Shown here in pieces: positions 37,758-46,957 of a stretch of 64,000 nt of DNA (its first letter is position 1; every line of letters starts with the position of its first letter). This DNA comes from Hyphomicrobium sp. (GTDB lineage Bacteria > Pseudomonadota > Alphaproteobacteria > Rhizobiales > Hyphomicrobiaceae). The notes under the pieces are model-generated. The model did no database searches, was not told the origin of the DNA, and worked only from the letters and a program-made list of their open reading frames with translations. The stretch is taken from NCBI GenBank assembly GCA_013141015.1, contig JABFRT010000036.1:1-64000 (forward strand). Direction: 5' to 3'. The translations under genes and the position numbers were made by a program.

Positions 37758-38357
37758 TTGGCCAGATCTGACGACGATGACGTCGACCCGTTCGATACGC
37801 GCATGCCGCCTGACCCGTTTGCCGCGGTGCTGCCGGCGATTGCGGCGCTGGGTGCCATTGCGTCGATTGCCGCGATCAACTGGTCGGGGCAGGAAAAGTC
37901 AGCCTCGCGCACGCGAACCAAGCGCAAGACCGGCTCAAGCCTGCGCGAACTCGAAACCTGCTGCATGGGCCTTGCCAGCATCTTTCAACGTTTCCAAGCC
38001 CACCCCAACGTCTTTGCAGGCGAAGGCGGGCAAGCCTCCGCGCCGATGAAATTTGGCGTGCATGGGCGGCGAATCCGTGCCGACGCGCAGCGGCTGTATT
38101 TGCGTCTGATCAACGATATCGCCTCGCACTTGGTTCTTGCCGCGCAAAATGCATTCGACGTGATGACGGCCATTGAGGATGGCGATATTGATGCGCCCGA
38201 GGAGGTGTTTTTCGGTTTCGGAGAACAGCAGGAGCGGCTCAACACGTTGATCCAGACGCGGGCGACGCTGCGGACCACGGTTGATACCGGTGCCGATATT
38301 GCGATCCGTCTGACAGACCTCGTCCGTGAGCTGCGCAAGCATCAAAAACAGCCATAA
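37758..38357 (+). CDS. Unknown protein encoded between sdhA and sdhB
   Basis: The 199-residue protein starts at a TTG after GAGGGG. An acidic N-terminus (ARSDDDDVDPFD) is followed by one possible membrane segment (LPAIAALGAIASIAAINW), a basic linker, and a helical C-terminal domain rich in charged residues (FGFGEQQERLNTLIQTRATL). There is no motif I recognise. Its place in the sdh operon on the same strand suggests co-expression with complex II; a direct role is inference only. Confidence 0.75.
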   Translation: MARSDDDDVDPFDTRMPPDPFAAVLPAIAALGAIASIAAINWSGQEKSASRTRTKRKTGSSLRELETCCMGLASIFQRFQAHPNVFAGEGGQASAPMKFGVHGRRIRADAQRLYLRLINDIASHLVLAAQNAFDVMTAIEDGDIDAPEEVFFGFGEQQERLNTLIQTRATLRTTVDTGADIAIRLTDLVRELRKHQKQP

Positions 38358-38474
38358 TTGCTCGGGCAAAGCGCCAAAGAACCGCATCGTTAGCCATTGG
38401 TTGGCGTTGACAGCGGCCAGCCTTCAAGGTTCTGTGACGGCACACAAATCCGCGATCAACAAGCGAAAGCAGTC

Positions 38475-39254
38475 ATGGTCCAGCTGACACTTCCAAAGAA
38501 CTCGCAGATCTCCAGGGGCAAGTCCTGGAACCGCCCGGAAGGCAAGGGCAAGTGGAAAGAAATTCGCGTCTATCGTTGGAATCCCGATGATGGCGCCAAT
38601 CCACGCATCGACTCTTACTTCATCGATCAAGAGCAGTGCGGGCCGATGGTGCTCGACGCGTTGTTGAAGATCAAGAACGAGATTGATCCGAGCTTGTCGC
38701 TGCGCCGCTCATGCCGCGAAGGCATTTGCGGATCGTGCGCCATGAATATCGACGGCACCAACACGCTCGCCTGCCTCAAGGGTTTGGACGAGGTGACAGG
38801 CCCGGTAAAGGTCTATCCGCTGCCGCACATGAAGGTCATCAAAGACCTGGTGCCGGACATGTCCAACTTTTACGCCCAGCACCGCTCGATCGAGCCGTGG
38901 CTCAAGACCGATACCGCGACCCCGCCGACCGAATGGAAGCAGTCGCGCCCGGATCGTGAAAAGCTCGATGGGCTGTATGAGTGCATTCTGTGCGCGTGCT
39001 GCTCGACGTCGTGCCCGAGCTACTGGTGGAACTCAGACCGCTATCTCGGTCCCGCCATCCTGCTGCAGGCCTATCGTTGGGTGATCGATAGCCGTGACGA
39101 GGCGACCGGCGAGCGGCTCGACAATCTGGAAGATCCGTTCCGGCTGTATCGCTGTCACACGATCATGAACTGCGCCAAGGCTTGCCCTAAGGGCCTGTCG
39201 CCGGCCAAAGCCATCGCGGAATTGAAAAAGCTGATGGTGGAGCGCCGGGTTTAG
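38475..39254 (+). CDS. sdhB: Succinate dehydrogenase iron-sulfur subunit
   Basis: SdhB carries electrons from FAD to quinone. The 259-residue protein has the 2Fe-2S ligands in [13 protein letters not shown] with the following Cys in LACLKG, the 4Fe-4S motif [16 protein letters not shown] and the 3Fe-4S/4Fe-4S motif [16 protein letters not shown] chose the ATG at 38475 (MVQLTLPK); the frame is open upstream to 38397. It is followed by a strong terminator that ends the sdh operon. Confidence 0.96.
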   Translation: MVQLTLPKNSQISRGKSWNRPEGKGKWKEIRVYRWNPDDGANPRIDSYFIDQEQCGPMVLDALLKIKNEIDPSLSLRRSCREGICGSCAMNIDGTNTLACLKGLDEVTGPVKVYPLPHMKVIKDLVPDMSNFYAQHRSIEPWLKTDTATPPTEWKQSRPDREKLDGLYECILCACCSTSCPSYWWNSDRYLGPAILLQAYRWVIDSRDEATGERLDNLEDPFRLYRCHTIMNCAKACPKGLSPAKAIAELKKLMVERRV

Positions 39255-39292
39255 ACCCACTCAAGGGCTGCGATAAAAATTGCGCGGATTAA

Positions 39293-39320
39293 AATCCCGG
39301 CCCTTTGGCTGGGATTTTTT
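39293..39320 (+). terminator. Rho-independent terminator of the sdh operon
   Basis: The stem AATCCCGGCC / GGCTGGGATT (one G-U pair) with a CTTT loop is followed by a run of six Ts, about 40 bp after the sdhB stop. Confidence 0.9.
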
Positions 39321-39366
39321 ATTCCAGCTCAATTGCGGAGTATAATAGCGCCAAATAAAAATGGCC

Positions 39367-39405
39367 AAAAAAAATGGCCGGTGGCGCCAAAAGCAACCAC
39401 CGGCC
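39367..39405 (-). terminator. Minus-strand terminator of the histone-like gene
   Basis: On the minus strand the perfect 9-bp stem GGCCGGTGG / CCACCGGCC with a 12-base loop is followed by eight Ts. It lies about 100 bp after the stop of the small basic gene at 39506-39634. Confidence 0.88.
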
Positions 39406-39505
39406 TATATTCGATCCGTGAAGCGGTATCTACACACGCTCCCCGCCGGTCCGTGTGCCCCGCCGCCCAATTGCCCAGTCCAGGGCGGCAGAGGCCACGA
39501 GCGCT

Positions 39506-39634
39506 TTAGGCGGCTTTCTTCTTCTTCGCTGCGACCTTAGCGACTGCCTTCTTGGCGGCCGGCTTACGGACGGTCTTCTTTGCGACTGCCTTCTTGGCGG
39601 CCGGTTTCTTGCGCTTCGCTGCTGCTTTAGCCAT
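39506..39634 (-). CDS. 42-residue histone H1-like lysine/alanine-rich protein
   Basis: The minus strand encodes a 42-residue protein made almost only of Lys, Ala, Pro, Val and Arg, with the repeated unit KPAAKKAVAK (residues 10-19 and 25-34) and an N-terminus of MAKAAAKRKK. The composition matches eukaryotic H1 C-terminal tails and bacterial H1-like proteins, which bind and compact DNA. The ATG is preceded by AGGGAGA at good spacing, and a strong terminator follows, so it looks like a real, well-expressed monocistronic gene despite its size. Confidence 0.85.
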   Translation of the reverse strand: MAKAAAKRKKPAAKKAVAKKTVRKPAAKKAVAKVAAKKKKAA

Positions 39635-39653
39635 TGGAAAAGTCTCCCTCTAG

Positions 39654-39722
39654 AGTTCGAATCAGCTCGAACAAATAAAACATGCGCAAGTTCGAATGAT
39701 TTGTTGACCTAAAAGTTTGAAT
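39654..39722. promoter_or_regulatory. Three AGTTYGAAT repeats upstream of the histone-like gene
   Basis: AGTTCGAAT occurs at 39654-39662 and 39689-39697, and AGTTTGAAT at 39714-39722, starts spaced by 35 and 25 bp. The core TTCGAA is palindromic. They lie in an AT-rich stretch upstream of the minus-strand histone-like gene, where its promoter should be, so they may be operator sites. The remaining sequence to 39890 shows no gene. Confidence 0.4.
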
Positions 39723-39891
39723 TGGTAGCTAAAAAGGCGTGTATTGACTATTACCTGTGGCTGGAATGCCGCAATTTTTCTGTTTTTAGGCCGTTCAATT
39801 GTAATTGTCTGGGAATTGCGGCAGGCGCTGCGTCGTTTTCCGGCGTCAAATTCCACCTTAAAAAACAAAAAATCAGACGCTGCAAACAAAT

Positions 39892-39926
39892 CGGCGAAGC
39901 GAATTGATCTGCAATTCGCTTCGCCG
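39892..39926 (-). terminator. Likely terminator of the GNAT gene
   Basis: The perfect 14-bp stem CGGCGAAGCGAATT / AATTCGCTTCGCCG has a 7-base loop. On the minus strand it begins 20 bp after the acetyltransferase stop and is followed by ATTTGTTTG, an imperfect T-rich tract. Confidence 0.7.
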
Positions 39927-39946
39927 CTGATCTTCAAAATTTGGTC

Positions 39947-40534
39947 TCAGGCAATTTTTGCGAGACGCGTTTGCCAATCGAACGCCGCCTGCATGAAGAC
40001 CATGCGGTCATCGAGATATTCGCTGGCGTAGGACGCATAGTCGGGACGCTTCGGAAGAATGTCGGCGACGATCGAGCCGTCTTCAATATGCAAGTCGGCG
40101 CCATAGTGGCGGGCGATGGCTTGCATCTTCACATTGTCGCGCAGGCAGACCAGCACGAGATGTCGTATGCCGCGGTTGCGTGCGGCCCGTATGGCGCGTC
40201 CCATCAGTTTCGTGCCGATGCCCAAATTCGAATAGGGCCGCTCGACCGAAAACGCGACTTCGGCGGTGTGGCCGAATTCCTGGCCGCTCTGGCGCAATTC
40301 GGCAATGGCGCGGATATCGCCATCGGCGAAAAACGCAAACGTCAAATTGCCGAAATCGGCGGCGTGCAGCGCATAGGTGTGTATGAAGGTGTCGGACACG
40401 TCGTGGCCAAAGCGGCGTCGCCGCGCATCGCCTTCAAGTCGCAACAAGTGCTCTTCGATAAGGTGGGTTTCACTGCGCAATACCCGGCGCATCGTGCCCA
40501 CGACAGGCGTGGCATTGGTTTGCATATCGTCCAT
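39947..40534 (-). CDS. GNAT family N-acetyltransferase
   Basis: The 195-residue protein has a GNAT core: TFAFFADGDIRAIAELR, AEVAFSVERPYSNLGIGTKL (beta4 and the acetyl-CoA pyrophosphate loop), RAIRAARNRGIRHLVLVCL and NVKMQAIARHYGAD. The loop reads NLGIGTKL rather than the common Q/RGxGxG/A. The substrate is unknown. ATG 40534 is the first of two possible starts; no strong ribosome site is seen. Confidence 0.83.
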   Translation of the reverse strand: MDDMQTNATPVVGTMRRVLRSETHLIEEHLLRLEGDARRRRFGHDVSDTFIHTYALHAADFGNLTFAFFADGDIRAIAELRQSGQEFGHTAEVAFSVERPYSNLGIGTKLMGRAIRAARNRGIRHLVLVCLRDNVKMQAIARHYGADLHIEDGSIVADILPKRPDYASYASEYLDDRMVFMQAAFDWQTRLAKIA

Positions 40535-40854
40535 GGTCGTCAGTTGCCCTCAGTCACTTATGGGCCGGTGTAAATGGCCCAACCGCTTAATTTCTATAGG
40601 GAAATGGTGACGCTGGTGTGGGCGCAAAGCGTGGTAAACGCAGACCAGGGTTGCATTTTGCGGTCTAGCGCGCCGGCCACGCCCGCAAACCGGCGTGTTG
40701 GGCAATTTGCGCGCACGGTGACATTCGGTCGCGTGAACAGGGCGCCAGCGCAGCACAACCGCTGTTGCCGGGCAGCACAGTGAGCCGTTACCGCTTGGGT
40801 CCAAGATTTTGGACTGAGATTCCGGCTGCAGCAATTGAACATTCCACGGCGGGC
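40535..40854. other. Intergenic region between GNAT gene and zapE
   Basis: This 320-bp gap must hold the divergent promoters of the acetyltransferase and zapE genes. A short inverted repeat, TGGGCC / GGCCCA, lies near 40560-40582. I see no convincing gene, RNA or terminator in it. Confidence 0.6.
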
Positions 40855-41958
40855 ATGGGCACCATCCTCACACGCTACGACGAACGCTTGTCTCTCAACG
40901 AGATCGAAGCCGATGCGGCGCAGCGAGTGGTGGCCTCGCGGCTCGACCGGTTGCAGTCAGCGCTCGCGGATGCTGTCGCCGCGAACGGCCGCTTGAAGCG
41001 CCTGTTTGGAAAGGTGCCACCGCCGCCGAAGGGGCTTTACATCCACGGCGCGGTCGGGCGCGGCAAAACCATGCTGATGGATCTATTCTTCGAAGAGATC
41101 GATTTTCAGCCAAAGCGCCGCGCCCATTTCCATGAATTCATGGCCGACGTGCACGAGCGCATCGGCGAAGCGCGCAAGTCTGTGCCGGGCGATCCCATTC
41201 CCCATGTGGCAATCGACATTGCGCGGAAAGCGCAGCTGTTGTGCTTCGATGAATTCCACGTCACCGATATTGCCGACGCCATGATTCTTGGCCGCTTGTT
41301 TGAAGGGTTGTGGCGTGCAGGCACGGTGATTGTCGCGACATCAAATGCCAAACCTTCAGCGCTATATAAAAATGGCCTCAACCGCCAATTGTTCCTGCCG
41401 TTCATTGCCATGATCGAGCAGCATATGGACGTGGTGCAACTCGATGCGATCAAGGATTTCCGCCTCGATAAGCTTACGGGTGCGCAACTCTACTTCACAC
41501 CCTCTGGGTCTGAAGCCCGCGCTGAGCTTGACCGGCACTGGCAACGTTTAACCGGTCAACATCCGGGCAAGCCGATGCAACTCGACGTCAAGGGCCGCAA
41601 TGTCCGCGTGCCGCTCGCCTCAATGGGTGTGGCCCGCTTTGACTTTGCCGATTTGTGCGACCAGCCGCTCGGCGCCAACGACTACCTGCACATCGCCCAT
41701 GCCTTTCACACGATCCTTATTGATGAGGTTCCCGTCATTGATCCGGGCCGTCGCGACGTGGCCCGCCGCTTCATCAATCTGATCGACGCGCTCTATGATA
41801 CCAAAACCTGCCTGATTTTATCGGCGGACGCCGAGCCGGACGGCCTTTATCCGGCAGGTCATGGGGCTGACCTGTTCGAGCGCACCGCCTCGCGGTTGAT
41901 GGAGATGCGCTCAGAGGGCTATCTGACCCGGCGGTCGGCTGCCACGGTGGATGACTGA
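40855..41958 (+). CDS. zapE: Cell division protein ZapE (AFG1-like ATPase)
   Basis: ZapE is a cytoplasmic AFG1-type ATPase linked to Z-ring function in E. coli. The 367-residue protein has Walker A YIHGAVGRGKTMLMD, Walker B LLCFDEFHVTDI, and the sensor region IVATSNAKPSALYKNGLNR; the C-terminus has LFERTASRLMEM. I chose the ATG at 40855 (MGTILTRYDERL); the frame is open upstream to 40765 but those residues are not conserved-looking. zapE next to mdh and sucCD is a usual alphaproteobacterial arrangement. Confidence 0.92.
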   Translation: MGTILTRYDERLSLNEIEADAAQRVVASRLDRLQSALADAVAANGRLKRLFGKVPPPPKGLYIHGAVGRGKTMLMDLFFEEIDFQPKRRAHFHEFMADVHERIGEARKSVPGDPIPHVAIDIARKAQLLCFDEFHVTDIADAMILGRLFEGLWRAGTVIVATSNAKPSALYKNGLNRQLFLPFIAMIEQHMDVVQLDAIKDFRLDKLTGAQLYFTPSGSEARAELDRHWQRLTGQHPGKPMQLDVKGRNVRVPLASMGVARFDFADLCDQPLGANDYLHIAHAFHTILIDEVPVIDPGRRDVARRFINLIDALYDTKTCLILSADAEPDGLYPAGHGADLFERTASRLMEMRSEGYLTRRSAATVDD

Positions 41959-43101
<1,143 letters not shown>

Positions 43102-43114
43102 GTCACGAAATTCG

Positions 43115-43151
43115 CACAAGCGGCGGCCCGGAGAACAGGTCGCCGCTTGTG
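43115..43151. repeat. Hairpin downstream of mdh
   Basis: The perfect 11-bp inverted repeat CACAAGCGGCG / CGCCGCTTGTG has a 15-base loop. It lies 14 bp after the mdh stop. There is no T-run, so it may stabilise the mdh mRNA end or be a weak terminator. Confidence 0.65.
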
Positions 43152-43192
43152 GAGCTTGACGTTGTGGGCCAAGTGGCAGGAGGGGCGAACGA

Positions 43193-43687
43193 ATGTTGAA
43201 ATCGGCAACGCAGATTGCATGCTTATTTCTGTTCGCACTTTTAATCCTACCGTCATCGGCCAATGCCATCCCAATTCCTTGCACAGGCGACCGGATCGTT
43301 ACGATCATCGGTATTCCACAGGAAAATCAACCTGCTGGCATGAAATTGGGCAAGAATATCGCGCTCGCCTACCGGTTTCCCGGCTGCTTCTCAGACGGAG
43401 AGTGGATCGGGTATATGGCAGACGAGCGAAAGTATATCAAACTTGACGAGACACAACTGAAGCTCCTGCTTCAGATCGCTGGAGCAAAAGAGGTGCCGCC
43501 CAGGCCATCACGTTGGCAGTACCCACTCCAAACCCTTTGGGTGGAGGCCCTATGGTCTGGAGCGCTTGTGGTCGGAGCGTTTTGGCAAATGATGGACCGC
43601 CGCGAAAAGCGCAATGATGAAAGGCTGATGCGGGAAAAGCTCGCAATTCAACAACCAGATTTTCACTCGACTAATCGTCAGGGCTAG
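43193..43687 (+). CDS. Unknown secreted or membrane-anchored protein between mdh and sucC
   Basis: The 164-residue protein starts with a signal peptide ([16 protein letters not shown]), then a domain with two cysteines (PIPCTGD and PGCFSDG) and [14 protein letters not shown] second hydrophobic stretch ([19 protein letters not shown], about residues 114-132) precedes a charged tail, so it is probably anchored at its C-terminal end. I do not recognise the family. It interrupts the usual mdh-sucC-sucD order. Confidence 0.65.
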   Translation: MLKSATQIACLFLFALLILPSSANAIPIPCTGDRIVTIIGIPQENQPAGMKLGKNIALAYRFPGCFSDGEWIGYMADERKYIKLDETQLKLLLQIAGAKEVPPRPSRWQYPLQTLWVEALWSGALVVGAFWQMMDRREKRNDERLMREKLAIQQPDFHSTNRQG

Positions 43688-43733
43688 GCCGGCATTTTGT
43701 AGTCGGAATGTCGCAACACTTAGGACAACTATC

Positions 43734-44933
43734 ATGAACATCCACGAATATCAGGCCAAGCAGCTGTATCGCCAATACGGCATTCCGACGCCGAACGGCC
43801 AGGAAGCATTCACCGTCGATGATGCCGTTGCAGCTGCCAAGAAGCTGCCGGGCCCGGTTTGGGTGGTGAAATCGCAGATCCACGCGGGTGGCCGCGGCAA
43901 GGGCACGTTCAAGGAAAAGGCTGCCGGCGAAAAGGGCGGCGTGCGTCTTGCGAAGTCGATCGACGAAGTCAAGCAGTTCGCCAAGGAAATGCTCGGCAAC
44001 ACGCTCGTCACCGTGCAGACCGGCCCTGCTGGCCGCGTCGTCAAGCGTCTCTATGTCGAAGACGGTTCGCAGATTGATCGCGAACTTTATCTCTCGGCCC
44101 TCGTCGATCGCGAAACCTCGCGCATCGCGTTCATCGTCAGCCAGGCCGGCGGCATGAACATCGAAGACGTCGCGCACGATACGCCTGAGGCGATCACCAC
44201 CGTGCAGATCGATCCGGCGACCGGCTATGAGCCATTCCACGGCCGCAAGATTGCGTTCGCGCTTGGCCTCAAGGGCGACCAGGTCAAGGAATGCTCGAAG
44301 CTGGTTGAAAACCTGACGCGCCTGTTCATCGAAAAAGACATGAGCATGCTGGAAATCAATCCGCTGGTCGTGACCAAGGCCGGCAAGCTGATCTGCCTCG
44401 ACGGCAAGATGGATTTCGACAGCAACGCACTTTACCGCCACCCAGAGATCGTCGCCATGCGCGACCTCGGCGAAGAAGATCCGACCGAAATCGAAGCCTC
44501 GAAATACGACCTCGCCTTCATCAAGCTCGACGGCACCATCGGCTGCCTCGTCAACGGCGCGGGCCTTGCTATGGCGACGATGGACATCATCAAGCTGTAC
44601 GGCATGGAACCGGCCAACTTCCTTGATGTCGGCGGCGGCGCGTCCAAGGAAAAGGTGCAGGAAGCCTTCAAGATCATTCTTGCCGATCCGAACGTGAAGG
44701 GCATTCTGGTCAACATTTTCGGCGGCATCATGCGGTGCGATATCATCGCTGAAGGCGTGATTGCGGCGGCTCGCGAAATGGCGATTACTGTACCGCTGGT
44801 TGTGCGTCTCGAAGGCACCAACGTCGAACTCGGCAAGAAGATCCTGCGCGAGTCCGGCCTCAAGGTCATTCCCGCCGACGACCTCGCGGACGCAGCCAAG
44901 AAGATCACCGATGAAGTGCGCAAGGCTGCTTAA
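43734..44933 (+). CDS. sucC: Succinyl-CoA synthetase beta subunit
   Basis: SucC with SucD makes ATP or GTP from succinyl-CoA. The 399-residue protein starts [20 protein letters not shown] and has the ATP-grasp segments [15 protein letters not shown] and [14 protein letters not shown], and the [13 protein letters not shown] and [15 protein letters not shown] blocks at the CoA/SucD interface. Length is typical. Unusually, a terminator follows and sucD is about 1 kb away. Confidence 0.97.
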   Translation: MNIHEYQAKQLYRQYGIPTPNGQEAFTVDDAVAAAKKLPGPVWVVKSQIHAGGRGKGTFKEKAAGEKGGVRLAKSIDEVKQFAKEMLGNTLVTVQTGPAGRVVKRLYVEDGSQIDRELYLSALVDRETSRIAFIVSQAGGMNIEDVAHDTPEAITTVQIDPATGYEPFHGRKIAFALGLKGDQVKECSKLVENLTRLFIEKDMSMLEINPLVVTKAGKLICLDGKMDFDSNALYRHPEIVAMRDLGEEDPTEIEASKYDLAFIKLDGTIGCLVNGAGLAMATMDIIKLYGMEPANFLDVGGGASKEKVQEAFKIILADPNVKGILVNIFGGIMRCDIIAEGVIAAAREMAITVPLVVRLEGTNVELGKKILRESGLKVIPADDLADAAKKITDEVRKAA

Positions 44934-44965
44934 AACCCGCCTCTGCTATCGCCTTAAAAAACACA

Positions 44966-44994
44966 ATCCCGGGGCTCGTCCCCGGGATCTTTTT
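44966..44994 (+). terminator. Rho-independent terminator after sucC
   Basis: The perfect 9-bp stem ATCCCGGGG / CCCCGGGAT with a 5-base loop is followed by CTTTTT. It lies about 32 bp after the sucC stop, so sucD is expected to have its own promoter. Confidence 0.88.
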
Positions 44995-45023
44995 ACTACG
45001 GGCGCGCGCTTCGCTCTCGAATA

Positions 45024-45161
45024 CCCGTCATCCCGGATGCGACGCAGCAATTCTTCATTGGTGCGTCGCTGATCCGGGATCTTGCCTACGAGCAAACCCG
45101 TCGTAAGATCCCGTGTCTGCGGCGCATCGTAAGGACGCTGCACCGCGCACGGGATGACGGG
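45024..45161. repeat. Composite palindromic (REP/BIME-like) element
   Basis: A 138-bp non-coding block is bounded by a 12-bp inverted repeat, CCCGTCATCCCG at 45024-45035 and its complement at 45150-45161. Two further perfect stems are nested inside: GCGACGCA / TGCGTCGC (45039-45046 and 45062-45069) and CGGGATCTT / AAGATCCCG (45075-45083 and 45105-45113). As RNA or single-stranded DNA it would fold into a multi-branched structure. GTCATCCCG ends are common in dispersed alphaproteobacterial intergenic repeats. It ends 11 bp before the GIY-YIG start codon. Confidence 0.75.
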
Positions 45162-45172
45162 CAGGGAAGTGT

Positions 45173-45505
45173 ATGAGTCCACGAATTGCTGACCAGCCTA
45201 TCGGCGCGTTGCGCCAGCGCTTCTTCGTCTACATGATGGCGAGCAAGAAGGACGGCGTGCTGTACATTGGCGTGACGAGCGGACTTCCTCGCCGAGTTTG
45301 GCAGCACCGGGAGGCCTTGATCGATGGCTTTACGAAGCAATACTTCGTTCGAAAGCTTGTATATTACGAAGAACATGAAAATGCGGCCGCAGCAATTGCG
45401 CGTGAGAAGCAATTGAAAGGTTGGCGCCGCGCCTGGAAAATCGCGCTGATTGAAAAACAGAATCCTCAGTGGAATGATTTGTGGAACGACATCGCGATTC
45501 CCTAG
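45173..45505 (+). CDS. Small GIY-YIG nuclease family protein
   Basis: The 110-residue protein is nearly all one GIY-YIG domain: FFVYMMASKKDGVLYIGVTS, the catalytic-type Arg in LPRRVWQHRE, YFVRKLVYYEEHENAAAAI and REKQLKGWRRAWKIALIE, with the metal-binding Glu. This matches the short YhbQ/URI-type subgroup. The ATG at 45173 lies just outside a palindromic element; an internal ATG near 45233 would remove the conserved first strand. Stand-alone proteins of this group may act on branched or repeat DNA; the target is not known. Confidence 0.85.
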   Translation: MSPRIADQPIGALRQRFFVYMMASKKDGVLYIGVTSGLPRRVWQHREALIDGFTKQYFVRKLVYYEEHENAAAAIAREKQLKGWRRAWKIALIEKQNPQWNDLWNDIAIP

Positions 45506-45587
45506 CCCGAGTTACGGCCAAAAATGTCGCGAAGGCTGTCACACTTGACGTGCCGGTGAAATTGAATTCGATCAATGCTCCCTCCAC

Positions 45588-45629
45588 AAAATAAAACACC
45601 CCGGCCTCTAGCGGGGAGGGCCGGGGTGT
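45588..45629 (-). terminator. Orphan minus-strand terminator between the GIY-YIG gene and sucD
   Basis: The perfect 11-bp stem ACACCCCGGCC / GGCCGGGGTGT has a 12-base loop. On the minus strand it is followed by TTTTATTTTG; the plus strand has no T-run. No recognised minus-strand gene lies upstream (45630-45948), so a short non-coding or small-ORF transcript is possible. The rest of the gap 45506-45948 shows only the sucD ribosome-site region (AGGAGG at 45911-45916). Confidence 0.65.
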
Positions 45630-45948
45630 CTGCCACAGCGGGTTCCACTTTTGGGGAGCGTTGCTGCCGTGACATTAGGCTAACGCGCACCCCCCGCCGC
45701 TTATTCCCGTCGCGAATTAAATTCCGTCACAAAAAGCGCTGTTTATCCCGTTTGTCCTCAGACGGGCCGGACCCGCTGGCGAGCGGCAGGCGGCCGTCCG
45801 GGTTGCAGGGTAAGGTGACAAAGCCGCAATTTGGGGGGCAAAACCCTTATCCGAAAGGCGGGGAAAGTTTCATCATCGACGCCCTTGCTGCACTGCAGAA
45901 GGCTGCTAAAAGGAGGGCCGAAGCAGCTTGGGCGCAAACGGGGCAGCA

Positions 45949-46848
45949 ATGGCAATTCTGATCGACAAGCAGACCAAGGTTATCTGTCAGGGCATTACCG
46001 GCAGTCAGGGCACATTCCATACCAAACAGGCCAAAGAATACGGCACCAAGATTGTCGGCGGCGTGACGCCGGGCAAGGGCGGCTCAAAGCATCCCGACGC
46101 TGATCTGGCCGATGTGCCGCTGTTTGATTCCGTCGCTGAAGCGGTCGCCAAGACCGGCGCCAACGCAACCTCCATTTACGTGCCGCCGCCATTCGCGGCT
46201 GACGCGATCCTCGAAGCGATTGACGCTGAAATCCCGCTGATTGTCTGCATTACTGAGGGCATTCCGGTTTTGGATATGGTCAAGGTCAAGCGGGCGCTTG
46301 GCGGATCAAAATCGCGCCTTGTTGGCCCGAACTGCCCTGGCATTCTGACGCCGAACCAGTGCAAAATCGGCATCATGCCGGGCAACATCTTCAAGCACGG
46401 CACGGTTGGCATCGTCTCGCGCTCGGGCACGCTGACCTATGAAGCGGTCAAGCAGACGACCGACGTCGGCCTTGGCCAGACGACGGCTGTCGGCATTGGC
46501 GGCGACCCGGTCAAAGGTACAGAATTCATCGACATGCTCGACCTGTTCCTGTCGGACAAGGAAACCCAGTCGATCATCATGATCGGCGAAATCGGCGGAT
46601 CAGCGGAAGAAGACGCCGCCGAATTCCTGCGCCGCGAAGCCGCCAAAGGCCGGAAAAAGCCTATGGCGGGCTTTATTGCCGGTGTCACAGCCCCTCCAGG
46701 CCGCCGTATGGGCCACGCTGGCGCCATCATCTCAGGCGGCAAAGGCAAGGCCGAAGACAAGCTGGAAGCGATGAGGGCCGCCGGCGTTGCCATTTCGCCA
46801 AGCCCGGCAGAACTTGGCAAAACTTTGCTCGAAGTCTTGCGTGGCTAG
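45949..46848 (+). CDS. sucD: Succinyl-CoA synthetase alpha subunit
   Basis: SucD binds CoA and carries the phosphohistidine. The 299-residue protein starts [18 protein letters not shown] and has the CoA-binding [32 protein letters not shown], and the active-site His in [16 protein letters not shown] chose the ATG at 45949 from the family N-terminus; a TTG at 45928, 11 bp after a perfect AGGAGG, would add seven residues. Confidence 0.96.
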   Translation: MAILIDKQTKVICQGITGSQGTFHTKQAKEYGTKIVGGVTPGKGGSKHPDADLADVPLFDSVAEAVAKTGANATSIYVPPPFAADAILEAIDAEIPLIVCITEGIPVLDMVKVKRALGGSKSRLVGPNCPGILTPNQCKIGIMPGNIFKHGTVGIVSRSGTLTYEAVKQTTDVGLGQTTAVGIGGDPVKGTEFIDMLDLFLSDKETQSIIMIGEIGGSAEEDAAEFLRREAAKGRKKPMAGFIAGVTAPPGRRMGHAGAIISGGKGKAEDKLEAMRAAGVAISPSPAELGKTLLEVLRG

Positions 46849-46870
46849 ATCAGACGCATATCACTATAAG

Positions 46871-46897
46871 CTGTGAGCTCTGAAATAGGGCTCACAG
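46871..46897. repeat. Hairpin between sucD and sucA
   Basis: The 8-bp inverted repeat CTGTGAGC / GCTCACAG has an 11-base loop and no T-run. It lies 22 bp after sucD and 60 bp before sucA. It may be an operator or a processing site. Confidence 0.45.
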
Positions 46898-46957
46898 CAC
46901 ATACGCCGATTTCAAACTGCCGGACGAAAGCGCTGGAGCAAGAAAAGGTGAGGTTGA

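Noticed and set aside
39662-39937. 91-codon minus-strand frame between the histone-like and GNAT genes
   Set aside because: It runs through the GNAT terminator hairpin and the putative operator repeats, and has no ribosome site or motif.
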